In this document: in pieces, positions 1 to 12,715 of the stretch | Layout: each line of letters starts with the position of its first letter | Numbering within the stretch: the first letter of the stretch is position 1 | Assembly (NCBI GenBank): GCA_037952775.1 | Contig: JBANAY010000003.1 | Coordinates: 32,426,001-32,490,000, forward strand | Reading direction: 5' to 3' | DNA: 64,000 bases | Source: Clonostachys chloroleuca | Lineage: Eukaryota; Ascomycota; Sordariomycetes; Hypocreales; Bionectriaceae | Notes under the pieces: model-generated | Databases searched by the model: none | What the model saw: only the letters and a program-made list of their open reading frames with translations | What the model was told of the DNA's origin: nothing | Made by a program: the position numbers and the translations under genes

Positions 1-2972
1 CAATATTCTTGGTCCTGACTTGCAAGATGCAACCAAATCTCGAGAGTTGATTTTCACCCTCATTGGCCAATTTGAGAACGAAGAAGACCTTCGTGTGCAA
101 AAAGCAGCGTTAGGTTGTCTAGAACATCTGTCCGTCTATGCACCAGGCCACATGCATTTCGGAGACTATGTGAGGCTTCTCCAGAAGTACTTGTCTGTCG
201 AGAACATCTCACTCAGAGACTCGGCCATTGACGGGCTGTACAATCTCATGCGTAGAGAACCACGAGATGTCCTGCGGGAGGCCGATGAGGGCTTTGAGGC
301 GCAACTTTGGTTGGTCCTCGATACTGTCCCTAGTCATGACGGAATCATGAACATCATCCGCAATTGGGCGCATCAGACGTGTCTTGCTGAGACAGGCACA
401 TGGATCCAACGATTCCAGACTGTGTTAAAGATGACCCGAGCTCGAACCCAAAGTGAAGATGAAAGCTCGAAATCCAAGGGGGCTGCCTTGCCCGATCTGA
501 ACGACGAGGAAGTAGCAGGCTTCGCTTCTGCCGGTGGTGATGCTAAGCAGCAAAAAGAAAACCCTACAACCTCTGAAGTTGAGCCGCTCCGGTGGCAGGT
601 GACGGCATTTGCACTCAACTGCGTGAGCGACTTGTTCGTAATAGTAGCCAAGGACGTGATGGCTCATGGGGAGAGCGAAGGCCAAGCCTCATTACAAGCC
701 AAGATCGCCGATGTTGTCCGCATGGCCTTCTCCGCATCTACAGGCAGTGTTTCAGAACTTCGGATCTGGGGATTGAAGCTCATTGGGGCCGTGTTGCGCA
801 TGTTTGGCAAGGTTCCTGACCCAGATTTTGATGAAGCCATGCTTCTCGAGCAATATCAAGCTCAGATCAGCTCCGCATTGACACCGGCCTTCGCCGTCGA
901 CTCCTCTCCAGAACTCGCCGCCGAAGCGGTAAACGTCTGCGCCAGCTTCATTTCGATAGGAATCGTCAGGGATGTTGAGCGCATGGGTCGCATTCTCAAG
1001 ACACTCGTGAGCGCGCTTGAAAGCTTTGCACAAGATGGCGAGAATGCCGGGATCGGTGACTTGACCGGGCTGAGCTCCAATGCTCAGGTCATGATCAAGC
1101 TCTCTGTTTTCTCGGCATGGGCCGAGCTACAGGTGGCTAGCACAGAGCAGAAGTACTTGCACGATGTTCTAAAGCCACACATCGGGACTCTGACACCGCT
1201 ATGGCTCGAGTGCCTGCGCGAGTTTGCTCGACTCCGCTTCGAGCCAGACATCTCCATGACACTGGGGCCCCCCTCACTATCTGGAAGCCTGGACACCATC
1301 TACGCTGCCCTCAACCGCGAGACGTTGTTGCGCTTCTATCAAGATGCATGGCTCAAGTTTGTCGACGCGATTGCAAGCCTCATTGAGCAAGACAGCAATT
1401 CGGTGTTCGATGCTCTCGATGGCAAGGATTCAGCAAAGCAAGAAGTCAGCACTCAAGTGAAGAACCAAGGCATTAACTACCGGGATGAGCCTGTGGCCTT
1501 CTTCTTTGTTCTATTTGGCTTAGCCTTCGAGGCACTTGCTATCAGGCCTGGGCACGGAGACCCTTTGGCTTCTCAGGAGCAGACTCTTGAGATTCTACGA
1601 GCCCTCAAGAAGATTTTGCATCCCAACGTATCCGGTCATGCTATTTACCGCCCCGATGTTTTCTCCGAGACTATGGATCTCCTCGATCGACTGGTACTCA
1701 CTGAAGGGCTGGAAGTTCAAACGGCCATCATTGACATCTCTAGCGCCCTCGTTGTGGCTCACCCATCCGCAAGACGTCACATTACCGACGAGGCAGACCT
1801 GTCAGAAGATATCGACCAGCTCTTCGAACTCACCAGGATCATCGTGCTTGTCCTCACCGGTCTCCTACCAAACCTGTCCGCAGGCAATCAACCTGTTAGG
1901 CACCAGATGAACGAGGAAGCAATCTATCTGATTCGTACATCGCTGGACGCCCTTGTAGATGCAGCAGAAGTTTTCCCTTCCGTCATTAAAACAGACCTGC
2001 ACGCTTGCATCATCCATATATTCGCCACTACTCTGGCAACATCTGGCTGCCAAGAGTTGATTGTACCGCAGTCTCTTGCAACACTCAAGCGATTCGTCAA
2101 ATCCATGGCTGCCTCGCGAAGCTCGTCTGCCGAAGCCGCCAAAGCTACAGACACCCAGCTGCTGGGTTGCATACGTCGTTTCCTATCTACCTACCTCAAC
2201 GCACAGAAGCGTGAGGCCCCAACCTCCTTGGCTTGCGTCAAAAATTGTCTCCTGGCCACCACTATCCTTTTCACTGGTGGAGAAAACCATCTTCCTGCAT
2301 CTGACCCACTGGTTGCTCGCTACCTGGATGAGGTTATTGACTGTCTGACCGACCGCATGGTATGTTTCTCTACCCCTCACTTGATCTCTCATGTTGCCTC
2401 TCATCTTACTGCTACACCGCATCTCGCTTATGTCCTTCTTCCCCTTTCCTCGACGCACTGCCAGTGCTTGTGCATTAACTAACGCCTGTCAGACGGCCAA
2501 AATTGCGGCCAATTGCATCAGGTCACTTTTGGTACAACCGACACGTACGGCCGCAGATCAAAGCATCGCGCGTTATCTCCTCCCCCGCCTCATCACTTTC
2601 ATCATGAACGTAGAGCCCGAAGATCCTGAACAAGCCAGGACCCTGGTCAGCCAATCGATATGCCACTATGTCGCCACCGTTGAAAAGCAACGTGTGTCCG
2701 CCGCCATGGCGTTAGTCATTCCGGCACTTCTTGCGAAGACTAATGCAGAAGGCCGGGAGGCCTTCGAGGAAACAAGTGCAAGGCTCCTTGAGCTCGCTGC
2801 CGTTGATCCTGTAGCTTTCCGCGCGATCGTAAGCGGCATGAGCAACAACCAAAGAGCGTTCTTAGAGGAGATCATCAGATCTGGTCAAGAATCCACACGT
2901 GCGTCAGACCAGGCTTCCTCGGCGGACGTAGGCACGCCAAGTATCGCCTTGAAGATGAATTTTGGGGGCTAG
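1..2972 (+). CDS. HEATR5/LAA1-like HEAT-repeat protein, 3' part (5' end outside window)
   Basis: This is the C-terminal portion of a large alpha-solenoid protein of the HEATR5/LAA1 family, which assists AP-1 clathrin adaptor function at the trans-Golgi and endosomes. The frame is open from base 2, so the gene enters from the left. The first exon ends at 2359 (donor GTATGT at 2360). The 133-bp intron ends with CAG at 2492 and has a TTAACTAAC branch site at about 2475-2483. The last exon runs from 2493 to the TAG at 2970-2972. About 945 residues are visible, almost all amphipathic helices. The block around residues 290-340 (DSSPELAAEAVNVCASFIS) and the C-terminal segment NNQRAFLEEIIRSG match what I know of this family. 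A low-complexity acidic loop lies at about 440-560. Family assignment is from memory; the open left end and the splice are seen directly. Confidence 0.82.
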
Positions 2973-4450
2973 ATCCGCTATCATGTCATCCTGGCTATCT
3001 CAGATCCGTGGTATTCTCCGGAGCTCATGATGACTGCAGCCGAGACATGCATAGTTTTCGCACGCTATGATAGCCAGCCAGTTTCGGAGGGTTGCAGGGA
3101 GGTGCACTTTGATGCAATCAGACGAAAAGTGAAACAGCTCGTCAATGGCCTCGCTTCTGCCACACACCGCACCTCTCAGATACGTCCAGGCTTACGTGCA
3201 TGGGACGTGCCATGTCTCGGGCAGCAGAAAGAATTGCCAACTCAGCTCAACCGAGTTGACGCTCTCTCTTGACGAATAGGAGAATAGTGTCCGAATATAA
3301 TGCCGAAACCTCTAGCCTATTGCTAATCCCAGCAACCCTTGCAGACACACCCCGTGTCGCTCAACGACGAAATCATACGAGGAGGGGAAAGGAGCAACGG
3401 TGGTTGGGCACAATAATAACAGGTCAGACGCGCCACCATGCGTGTCTCTCGTTGATGGAGGGGTCAAACCAGTTACGACTGGCGGGGCGGTCTTTTTGCG
3501 CATCAATATGCGGGAGGCGAGAGGCGAAAAGGCTCGAGAAGGCTGAAGATGTGCAGCTGGGATAGTGGAGATCTGGGGTTACGCGAGCATGCACAACACC
3601 CATCTAGTACCTTCTTGTAGCCAGCGGGTAGTTGCGAATCGAGTCTAAAGTCCGACCACCTGGTCCTTGCATGCGTCCTCACCGACTTCCATACCAAGTT
3701 ACTTTCCCTGAGCTTGCGCCCGTTTGATGGATTTTCGCCTGAGCTGCACCACAGCGTACACGGATACATGAGGTCGGCTTGCAGGTATGAAGGGGCCCAA
3801 GCGTGTTTGTTACATTATGCCAAGGAGCCTAATGTGGTGCCCATATGCATGTTGCCAGCCTCATTGGCATCCCCGATCCAAATGTAGACCTACCTACGGC
3901 TACCTACTGCAACGTAGAGATACACTCAGCTCACACGGGCGCGCTTGGGATGAAAAATTCATGCGTTTGATTGAAGAAGCAAAAGGAAAAAAGTCAATTA
4001 CTGACTTCCAAGTCGTTAGATTTCGTATCAAGCCATTCATGCATCATAGCCTCCGTCTTTTATCCAATCTGAGGGGAGGCATTTGTATGATTCAGCACAA
4101 GAGAGCACAAACGCCAACAATCCATTCCTTGCATGTAAAAGCCTGTAGCGAGTGTCGTGGGGTTCGAAAAACAGTTCAAGCATAGCAAAAACAAATAGAC
4201 AGACAGAAGCCTTGTAAAGATCATTCCATAGTTAGCCCTCTATGGGAAGGGAAAACGGTCAAAACAGCAACAGGGATGGACACTTCTGGAATTCTTCCCT
4301 CATCCTAGCTGTCCTAACCTTTAAATCGACAGTAGCATTAGTGATGGTGGCATCCGTAGCGAAACACGAGGGATAAGTAGAACTGAGGGAGCTAAGGGAG
4401 GGAACACCAAGGACCTTTGCATCACGGCCACTTCTGTATGGTCGAAATTT
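2973..4450. other. Intergenic, 3' flanks of LAA1-like and RRM genes
   Basis: The spacer lies between two genes that converge. Open frames here (for example 3787-4185 +) have no recognisable motif or coding texture. TACCTA-type words occur near 3890-3905. I see no RNA gene or mobile element. Confidence 0.6.
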
Positions 4451-5710
4451 TCAATGCTTCAATGCTCGCGAGGGCGCGGTCGACATTGGAGAATTCCTTT
4501 CACTGTCATTGATAAGCCGGGCAGTGACAGCTGTGCCCTTGTACTCCGTGTTCTGCAAGAACTCCACAGCTTTGGCAGCTACTGAAGCGCTCCGATAGAC
4601 TACAAATGCATATCCACAGATTTGCTTCTTGGAAGACGAGTTCCGGGGACCAGACTGCCTAGCAGGGACATCTAGACGACGGATGTTCATGGCAAGTGGA
4701 CCACAAGTGTCGAAAATCCAGAATCTGATTTCTGACTCGTCTGCATGCGAGCCGAACCCTTTTACCAGGATCTTGCGATTCCCGGAGTCAAGGGGCGTGG
4801 CTAACTTAGCAAGCATAGAATTGTTCGAGACTGCAGGATGCCTAGCCGAGTCGTCTGAACATTCACGTGCATGCGAAGCACGGGGTCGCTGGGGGTAAGA
4901 CTGCCCTCCGCCAGTCAGAGCAGCGGAGGATGCAGGAATCTCTGTATTCATGGGCAACAAATATCCCGATCGGCCGCTATTGGGCGCCGTACTTGGGGCG
5001 GGCCAGATCTGGTCTGAGTTGTTGGTTCGCACCGGCTGGGGGGCAGGGATGTCTGTGAGTGTGTGTACGTCCGTGGCTGGGATGGCTGCGTCTTGGGGCT
5101 TCGGTAGTTGCAATCGCAGGAGCTAAATCGGTGATCTTCCCCCATCTGTGGCCAGGGGCCAGCTATGACCGGCTGACCATGCCCCGTATGATGACCTTCA
5201 GGAAAACGCTCTTTGATCGGGAGGGCGTCGTAACAGTTCTTGGCTGAAGGGCGGAGGTCTCGATTTTGATAGCCGTCCTTCAACAGAGCTGTTGATTATG
5301 AGCAAGGGCAATGGTTAGCGTTGCCTTTCCAAGGGCATCCAGGTGGACTCACCCCATGCTTTTTCAAAGTTATGATGGCCTTTGAGTCGGACCCATCCCG
5401 ATGTACTCGCGGGAAAGATCTCGACGCGGTCGACCTCACAGACCTGAGCAATATGGCGTTTCAGCTGCTGCCAGGGTACATGTGGTGGTATCTGTATCTC
5501 GCCAAGCATGTCAGAAACATTAAAGCATAAAATTGCCAACCAGGCAGAGTCAGGGCGGACACAAACATTGCAGAAGGTGATGTAGTAGACACCAGTTACC
5601 ACGCCTGGGTCGACCATCTTCATGCGAGTCTCTGGCAGCTGCCCAGTCATTGTTGGGTTGCTACTGATTAAATGAGGGACAGGCCCCATGGGACGCAATG
5701 GGAGAGGCAT
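4451..5710 (-). CDS. RRM-domain RNA-binding protein, three exons
   Basis: Spliced minus-strand gene encoding about 382 residues, or about 362 if the second ATG (5650) is used. I read exons 5710-5353, 5288-5170 and 5122-4451. Intron 1 has donor GTGAGT at 5352, a GCTAAC branch site and CAACAG acceptor. Intron 2 is only 47 nt, with donor GTCATAG and acceptor TTTAG; its length (2 mod 3) is the only one among nearby donors that keeps frame. Exon 1 carries an RRM-like fold whose tail reads STSGWVRLKGHHNFEKAW. Exon 3 has a second RRM-like segment from KILVKGFGSHADESEIRFWI to GYAFVVYRSASVAAKAVEFL. The linker is Pro/Ser-rich. Similar two-RRM proteins of unknown function are common in Sordariomycetes. 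RNA binding is inferred from the fold; target and process are unknown. The exact start and intron 2 are the weakest points. Confidence 0.65.
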
Positions 5711-7180
5711 CTAGAACTGGGTTTTTTGATCTGGGAGGATTGTTGGTTGCACCGGAGGTGTGTCCAAGGGTTGTTTGATAGGTGACCAGGAGAGGGCAGG
5801 AAGAAAATGCTGGCGGAAATCAGAGCGCAGTCACTACAGAAAGGATGTGAACACCGATCTGAGATGACATGAGCAAGAAGTGATCTCAAGTTCGGACAAT
5901 ATCTCGCCGGGGGGTCCTTTTTATGCTCAAACTCAATCCGGACAGGTCTGATGAGGACCAGGGGAGCCAGGAAGAACAGAGCTGGATCTACGACCCAGCC
6001 CCCCCTCCATCCCCCTTCTTTCTGAAATAATCGAGTAAGTTCCCCAGCCCAAAAGAGTATGTCAAATTTCAAGTCGCCTTCGGTTTCCACAGCTAGTCTC
6101 GGTCCATATGCAAGATCGCGGTGGAACTGCCTCCCAGACGCCAGGAGCCTACATCCGCCACACGCAATATGTAGCTTGCTCAAAGGAGGCGAGGTCCCTC
6201 GCCATGCACCCCCGTGAGACTAGTAGGATATTGAATTGGGCATAGATAGCGAATCAGCGAGGTAGACGGGATGTGAAAAAGATCTATTTCTATGCAACTA
6301 GGCCTATCGCGGGGGTGGAAAGAACCTGCGGTTGACGAGGAAATAAAGGTACCATCAACCAAGAAACTCAACCTTGTAGACTTGGAAACCGCACGTATCC
6401 ACGCCTACCAGTAGCTCCAGGGGAAAGTACTAGAGATGAGCGGAGGTGTAGAGAAACCAACCGGGCTAGCTCTCGAGACAGCCCCTCCTGCGCCCTGTCG
6501 ACACGATGAAAGCAACATGACAGGTCACAATCCGGGATTATAAGTCCCAATGAACCTGGTCGCTTTGTGCTTTGTTCCTACGATTCAACCTTGCGGTACT
6601 CGAGCTGAAGATCGAGACCAGGATTATGCCGTTCAAGGGTCCCAAGCCCCGGTCTTGCCCCATGTAAAAACCTATCCAGGCTTGAGCTTAGAGATGATCC
6701 TCGGGCATGCAATGTTTGGATGTACCCTCCTGTCTCCAAGTCCTCTCCAGGGTCCGCTCAACATCGAGGCTGTCCTGCACGGGTGTGTGCAACTGCAGCC
6801 AAACCAAAAGAGATACACTCCTCTTTCAACCCTGTTTCTTGCTCGCAGTCAAAATGCAGGTCTTGTTTGGGAAGCTACACCGAGGCGATTATGCTTTGAC
6901 GCAGGAGAGAAGAGGAAACAACCAGCCACTGGACACCCCCGCATCCTTGTTCTGCCCAACTCCTTTGACACTTCGGCTCTCTCCATCAACCAGTTCTACG
7001 TAGTCTTCCGGAAAAGGAGGAGAGGAAGGGTGGGACACTACAAGTTGTATCCAAACACAAGATAGCAAACAGGGGGAGGGGGGCCACTGTAGCTAAACGG
7101 CGAGGGCACCCTCAGGCTCGCCAAGTGGCCCAGGGCAACAAACGGGATAATCGAAAGAAGCGTAAGAAACTTGAAGACGT
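5711..7180. other. Intergenic, upstream of the RRM gene and downstream of WRAP73
   Basis: The spacer should hold the promoter of the RRM gene and the 3' flank of the WRAP73 gene. Frames at 5668-6183 (-) and 6550-7065 (+) are open but show no family motif, signal peptide or consistent coding bias, so I leave them out. Confidence 0.5.
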
Positions 7181-8841
7181 TTAGCTATGCTTGAACGAGA
7201 AGGTATCCTCCAACATAGAACCCTCGTCCTCTAAAGTGATGCTGTCTCTTATCGACTCGACGCGGCCACGAATGGATGACAGGGGTTGTCGCGCTGAGCT
7301 ATCCCCCCGAAAGAAAATCTCTGTATCTTCCTCCCCATTAGCCGCCTCATTGTCCGTGTCGGATAGTGACAGAAGACACAAATTCTGCCTATCTGTGAGC
7401 AGTAGTTTTGGATCATCATCCTTCGAATCTATCCAAGTTGCCTGCAATTTCCCAACCACCTTACCGTCGGCAAGCTGCTCTTGGAATTTGACGAATCCAG
7501 GCCCATTAGACAGCGGATCCCAGTGGAAATGGAGGTTCACTTGTTCGACACTACATGTAATCAGAAGCAGTTCGCGAACTGACGGGTGCCAAGCTACATC
7601 AGCGGGAGAGTGGAACATGAGAACTGCTCTTAGTTCTCCGGCAAGTAGGTCCCAGACCCACACTGTTCCTGGGTGCTCATCCAGTCTAGTTGCTAATAGA
7701 GTACCAGAAGAATCAAACGAAGCCACTGAGCAGCCGACCTTCAGTTCTGTGGCAGATTTAACATCCTCCGAGGCCGCCGGAGGGGCGACATCCTGCGATG
7801 CACGAACGAAACAAGAGTCGAACGAGGAGCTACCAGCAGAGTTTTGGCGTTGCTCTTGCCAGACCTAAATACAGCAATCAGAATAGGTCTCAAACCATCA
7901 CACTACGCCAAAGCAGGTGGCAACAAATTGAAAAGGGACAAGGTTATGGATTCCCTAGTGGCACTCACCTGGAGGGTGTCGCTCGGTACGATGGTAACAG
8001 GATGGACCAAGGTTAACTCTTCCCTCCAAACACTAGTATTCAAAACGGTGACCTTTCGGGTGTGGTCACAAAAGGCACACAAACGCGAGTCTGGACTGAA
8101 ATGACAAAGCTTGATTCCCACGTTCAGTCGTGCCGCTTCATCGTCCACTTTGTCAGCCCCTCCTAGGTTTCGGAAGAGCTGCCCGTCTGGAGTATAGATC
8201 AAAATCCTCCGACCTTGTGCTGGCGAATCCCACAATAGCAGCCATGAGCCATCTGGTGACCACACAATAGCCTGTGCATCCAAGGTGGCAGGGTACCACG
8301 ATCTCTCCAGCTGGCGGGTGTCGGGATGGTGAATGCTAACAACGTCTTTGCCAGCAGATCGAGTCAAAAGAGCCAAGTGGCCGGATCCCGTACGTATAGA
8401 GAACCCGCGTTTAACAGAACCAGGGAGGTGAAATTTTGGGCTAGGTATCTCGACGGCTTTAGATGTTAAGAGATTGAATAGAAGCACCTTCAGACCAAAT
8501 GGGGCGAAAAGGATGAGTTCCGAGTCATTTGCACCAAACTGGATATAAGAGGGCTTCCCTTGGCCAGCCAGTGGATTTGCGATGCTAGCATGACATGCAG
8601 AATCGGTTACAGAAAGGACTGCAATGTGATCAGCCGACGCCGCCAGGATTCTGGTCGAAGAGGGACCCCATATCAAATGGATAATGGGACTCGACAGCTC
8701 AAGTGGCAGCTTCGAGACATTCAGCGATCGCAGCGTCTTTACGGACCGGATCCGGACCGAAGACCCCTCCAGTGTTGCAATCAATTGTCCATTCGGGCTG
8801 GCACGACAGTGTGTTGAGGCTGGTCGTTTCATATTAGCCAT
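7181..8841 (-). CDS. WD40-repeat protein of the WRAP73/Wdr8 family
   Basis: About 518 residues from two exons, 8841-7969 and 7864-7181. The intron (7968-7865, 104 nt) has donor GTGAGT and acceptor TTTAG and is phase 0. Beta-propeller repeats run throughout: an N-terminal CRASPNGQLIATLEGSSVRI blade, a central AIVWSPDGSWLLLWDSPAQG blade with ILIYTPDGQLFRNL, a CHFSPDSRLCAFCDHTRKVT blade, and after the intron SFDSSGTLLATRLDE with TVWVWDLLAGELRAVL. The order and wording of these blades match WRAP73 (Wdr8), which in fission yeast and animals acts at spindle poles or centrosomes with minus-end-directed kinesin-14 partners. The C-terminal about 70 residues are acidic and Ser-rich. The start could be 8841 (MANMKRP) or the in-frame ATG three codons on. 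Family identity is strong; the role at the spindle pole is inferred from homologs. Confidence 0.85.
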
Positions 8842-10502
8842 ACATTGTACATCAGTTTGGAAAACCGGTGATACGATAGGTAATTTCGACCCTACATTTT
8901 ATCAATCGCGAATAGTGCATCGTGACCTCAAATTTCTAGTGTGAGATGTTTGGTGAGAATCTCCCGTTGGGGTGCACTGGCTGAGATCGAAGTTGCGATG
9001 TTGTTGATGTTTTCATCCAGCAACCACAACAGTCGGACGTAGAAGGAAGGGGAGGTAGTCAAGGGTGCAGTCCTCTCGAAAAGGTGGTTTCGACGTGGAA
9101 TCCATGCAATTCTACCAAACAACCAATTTCAGTCCAATTTCAAGGTGTCGTCAATCGAGTCGTGATAATTGTCGGGCAGGCGCGACACAGGTGAAGTAAG
9201 GTACCCCCTACCTTGAGCCAACAGTGATGACTAAGGCTCTACTTGGCATTCACCTCTACAACGCACCTTCTCTTCAATCCCAAATCAATCACTCCGAGGT
9301 GCAATGAGACAACCTGTCGCTGATTAGATTTTGTCTTTCGAACTGATGCAATTTATTTCGTTGAATCAAATATTTCAGAGGGAAAAATTGTTTTTAGATT
9401 GTATCCGATTTATTCAGGGCTAAATATAATTCTTATCGTCTGGTTTAGTACCTAACCTAGGGTTGAGACGAGGACCGACAACTCCTACTCTTAATCCTTT
9501 CGCTACCATTATTTTTTTGCTTTATGTAGAACATAATTTGTGGCTATCGCCTCCAAAGGGTGAGTTTGTGATCCTCCTCCGTAATCTCGCGCCTAGCTTG
9601 AGCCATCTCCTACGGTTTGTAGGTACGATGGAGACAAGCCAGTTTGGTGTCGACCACGGCAGCGACCCAAATGCCGTATTGATCGTATGTTTACTAAGCA
9701 GTTCTCTTGTGATGATGGTCGGTGTGTTGGCTTGTCACAACCTCCACTCCAGTTCAATTATCGGCGAGATAGTTCAAGGCATGTTCGTTCAGGTTTTCAC
9801 TCGATGGGGCACTAACTTGACATTTGTTTTGCACGCTTTCATTTGCCATTTTTATTGTCCTGTTTTGCTCCTACTTCTTCTCCATGGTCTTTTTATTGTT
9901 CTTATGGCGCGGGAAGTTCTTCAATTCAAAGTGAATGCATTGGCTGGCTTAAAGTGTAGTAGTATAGTCTTAGCTTACGGTGTGTAACATTTCGGGTATT
10001 GTGATATTGGGCTGAATTCCCAAAACAGATGTTTCAGTGACGCACATTATGACCAAAAACCAAAGAAAAAATGACAGATCGAAATGGAAGCCTCAGCTAT
10101 TGCTTCGCCAAGTCATCCAATATCAGCTGGGCTCAGTATCATTGGTAGCGCTATAGGGTGGCAATTAGTTAGCACCGACGTAAGAGCACCATCATCCTCT
10201 AGCGCCTCCGTCTCCAGCTTCAGCCATCTTATCTTACTTTTCGCCTTGAATCCCGCTTCCCCGCTGCGGCACTCTCAACGACGACGTGAACATCCCTTCT
10301 AATCAATAGCATAACTCTAAAAAGTATGTTGGGTTGGTAAAGGCCGGTTTCTTCGCGTAGTCGGAGAGTTCATCACATCACCTAGTGCCTTTCATTCATC
10401 CATACTCTGTGACACATCTGCATGTGGAAATCGGACTGCACAAGGGAATGACAGGCTCCCAACTGTCGGCACAAGCGACAAGGCTAAAAAACGAATAAGG
10501 CC
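8842..10502. other. Intergenic between divergent WRAP73 and cnxABC genes
   Basis: Two divergent genes share this 1.66-kb region, so it should carry both promoters. The stretch 9300-10000 is AT-richer. It contains an open frame at 9463-9987 (+) with hydrophobic runs (first ATG at about 9628), but no motif I recognise and a TTG start in the long form. I do not call it a gene. Confidence 0.5.
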
Positions 10503-12715
10503 ATGTACTCAATCAGAGCTGGCCTCCCCTGGGCACGCCGGGCCAGACCATCATTGTGCACCGCCCTACGAATCGCTTCCCAGAGCCGAAAGGTTTCAGC
10601 CGGGCTTGGATCACAAGTGGAAAGGAACCCCGGGGCGGACATACAGCCCCCCCTAGACTCTCGGAGGGAGACAATCAAGCAAGCGAGGCCCTTTTCTGAT
10701 TTCCTGACCGACACCTTCTCTCGCCAACACGATTATCTGCGGATCTCAATCACGGAAAGATGCAACCTGCGCTGCGTCTACTGCATGCCCGAGGAGGGTG
10801 TTCCCCTATCCCCCAACCGGGAGCTCCTCACCACGCCAGAGATAGTCATGCTCTCCTCCGTCTTTGTCTCCCAGGGAGTAAATAAGATTCGGCTCACTGG
10901 CGGAGAGCCGACGGTGCGTCGTGACATCCTCCCTCTGATGCATCAGCTCGGAGATCTTCGGAGCCGGGGCCTCCGGGAGCTGTGCATCACGACGAATGGC
11001 ATCTCCCTGCACCGGAAGCTTGATAGTATGGTCGACGCTGGGCTGACTGGAGTCAACCTCAGCCTGGACACACTGGACCCCTTCCAATTTCAGATCATGA
11101 CGAGACGGAAGGGGTTCGATGCAGTCCAGAAGAGCATCGATCGCATCCTGGAGCTGAACAAGCTCGGAGCTGGGATCAAACTCAAGATCAACTGTGTCGT
11201 CATGCGAGGCGTGAACGACCGAGAGATCGCCCCATTTGTGGAGTTGACTCGGGAGAAGGACCTCGAAGTCCGCTTCATCGAGTACATGCCGTTCGACGGC
11301 AATAAATGGAACAAGAACAAGATGTTCAGTTACAAAGAGATGCTGGGGCTGATCCGGGAGAAGCACCCCAGCCTCGCTAAAGTTCAGGATCACCGAAATG
11401 ACACGAGCAAGACATGGCATATCCCAGGTTTCGCAGGGAGGATAGGATTCATCACGAGCATGACGCACAACTTCTGCGGGACCTGCAACCGTCTACGCAT
11501 TACCAGCGACGGGAACCTCAAAGTGTGCCTCTTCGGCAATGCCGAGGTGTCACTCCGAGATATTCTACGCAGCTCAAACGGTGGTGAGCCCATTGATGAT
11601 CAAGCCTTCGAGGCCATGAAGCAAATCGAAATGGACCGGAAGCAAGGACTCACGCCGCCGAACCAAGCATTGGGTATAGACACTCACGAGGCCGAGTTAC
11701 TTGAGGTCATCGGAGCCGCGGTTAAGAGAAAGAAAGCCAAACACGCCGGTATGGGAGAGCTCGAACACATGAAGAACAGGCCAATGATTCTCATAGGTGG
11801 GTAACCAAGCAACAACCCGCCATCATTTCAGCTTCATTTCCCGATTTATATATGATGACGGAATGACATGACATGATACCATGGTATTTGGGGATTTGGG
11901 CTTCTTGCAAGATAGGGCGTACTGGTTGGCATATTCTCATGGTGTTACTTCTCATTCACTCGTTCCTTCTTTACTCTGCCTGCATTCTTAATCCTAATGT
12001 AGGATATCAGCTAAATAGCCAAATTGTAGATGACATTTCTGCATCCTTCACCAGCCGCCGGAACGTACAATACCCGTTTAAGAGCTCGTTTGCCGGCCCT
12101 AGAGGTTGGCCTTCTTATCTTTTTCAGACCGACCGACAATCTCAATACTCGCGGCTGTTCTCGACATCGAGACAGCATAAACAGAAGAGTTCTGCACCTT
12201 CCAAAGAGACGACCGCGGCGCCGGGAAGCACAAGCAACCAGCGCCTCACTCATGTATCCGAGACTGGCGACGCGCACATGGTCTCCATCAGCGACAAGGA
12301 CGTCACCTCACGCACCGCAACAGCCGCCTGCACGATCCGCTTCTCGACGCCCGACGCGGTCAGGCTCATCCGGGAGAATCAGATGAAGAAGGGCGACGTG
12401 CTCGGCGTCGCCCGCGTGGCCGGGATAATGGCCTCCAAGCGGACGCCGGACCTCATCCCGCTGTGCCACCCGATCCCGCTCTCCCACGTCAAGATCGACC
12501 TCGACGCAGATTCCTCGGATCAGCAAATCGAGGTTAGGGCGACCGTCAAGTGCGACGGCAAGACCGGCGTCGAGATGGAGGCGCTGACGGCGGCATCTAC
12601 GGCGGCTCTGACGGTGTACGACATGTGCAAAGCTGTGGATAAGAGGATGATCATTGACGGACTGAGAGTGGTTCTCAAGGAGGGTGGCAAGAGTGGGCGG
12701 TGGGAAATGGATTGA
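10503..12715 (+). CDS. cnxABC: Bifunctional cyclic pyranopterin monophosphate synthesis protein (MoaA-MoaC fusion, cnxABC/nit-7 type)
   Basis: This gene makes the first molybdenum-cofactor intermediate from GTP: the MoaA half is a radical-SAM GTP 3',8-cyclase and the MoaC half forms cyclic pyranopterin monophosphate. Exon 1 starts at ATG 10503 with an Arg/Ala-rich, mitochondrial-type leader. It holds the radical-SAM cluster C87-x3-C91-x2-C94 (ERCNLRCVYCMPEEG) and the second cluster CX2CX13C (FCGTCNRLRITSDGNLKVC). Exon 2 ends at 12715 and carries MoaC with LIPLCHPIPLSH, KTGVEMEALTA and DMCKAVDKRMI. A donor GTGGGT at 11797 joined to an acceptor at 12029 (TTGTAG) or 12002 (AATGTAG) keeps frame and gives about 659 or 668 residues. 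Without splicing, translation stops two codons after the donor at ILIGG. The fused product suits nitrate and purine use, as known for Aspergillus cnxABC. Enzyme identities are certain; the exact acceptor is not. Confidence 0.92.

Noticed and set aside
9463..9987. 174-codon plus-strand frame with hydrophobic runs
   Set aside because: It begins with TTG, the first ATG is late, it lies in AT-rich DNA between divergent promoters, and no family motif is present.
11873..12000. Separate MoaC gene starting at ATG 11873
   Set aside because: The first about 45 residues are hydrophobic and unlike MoaC, and a frame-keeping intron from the MoaA half fits the known fungal fusion better.
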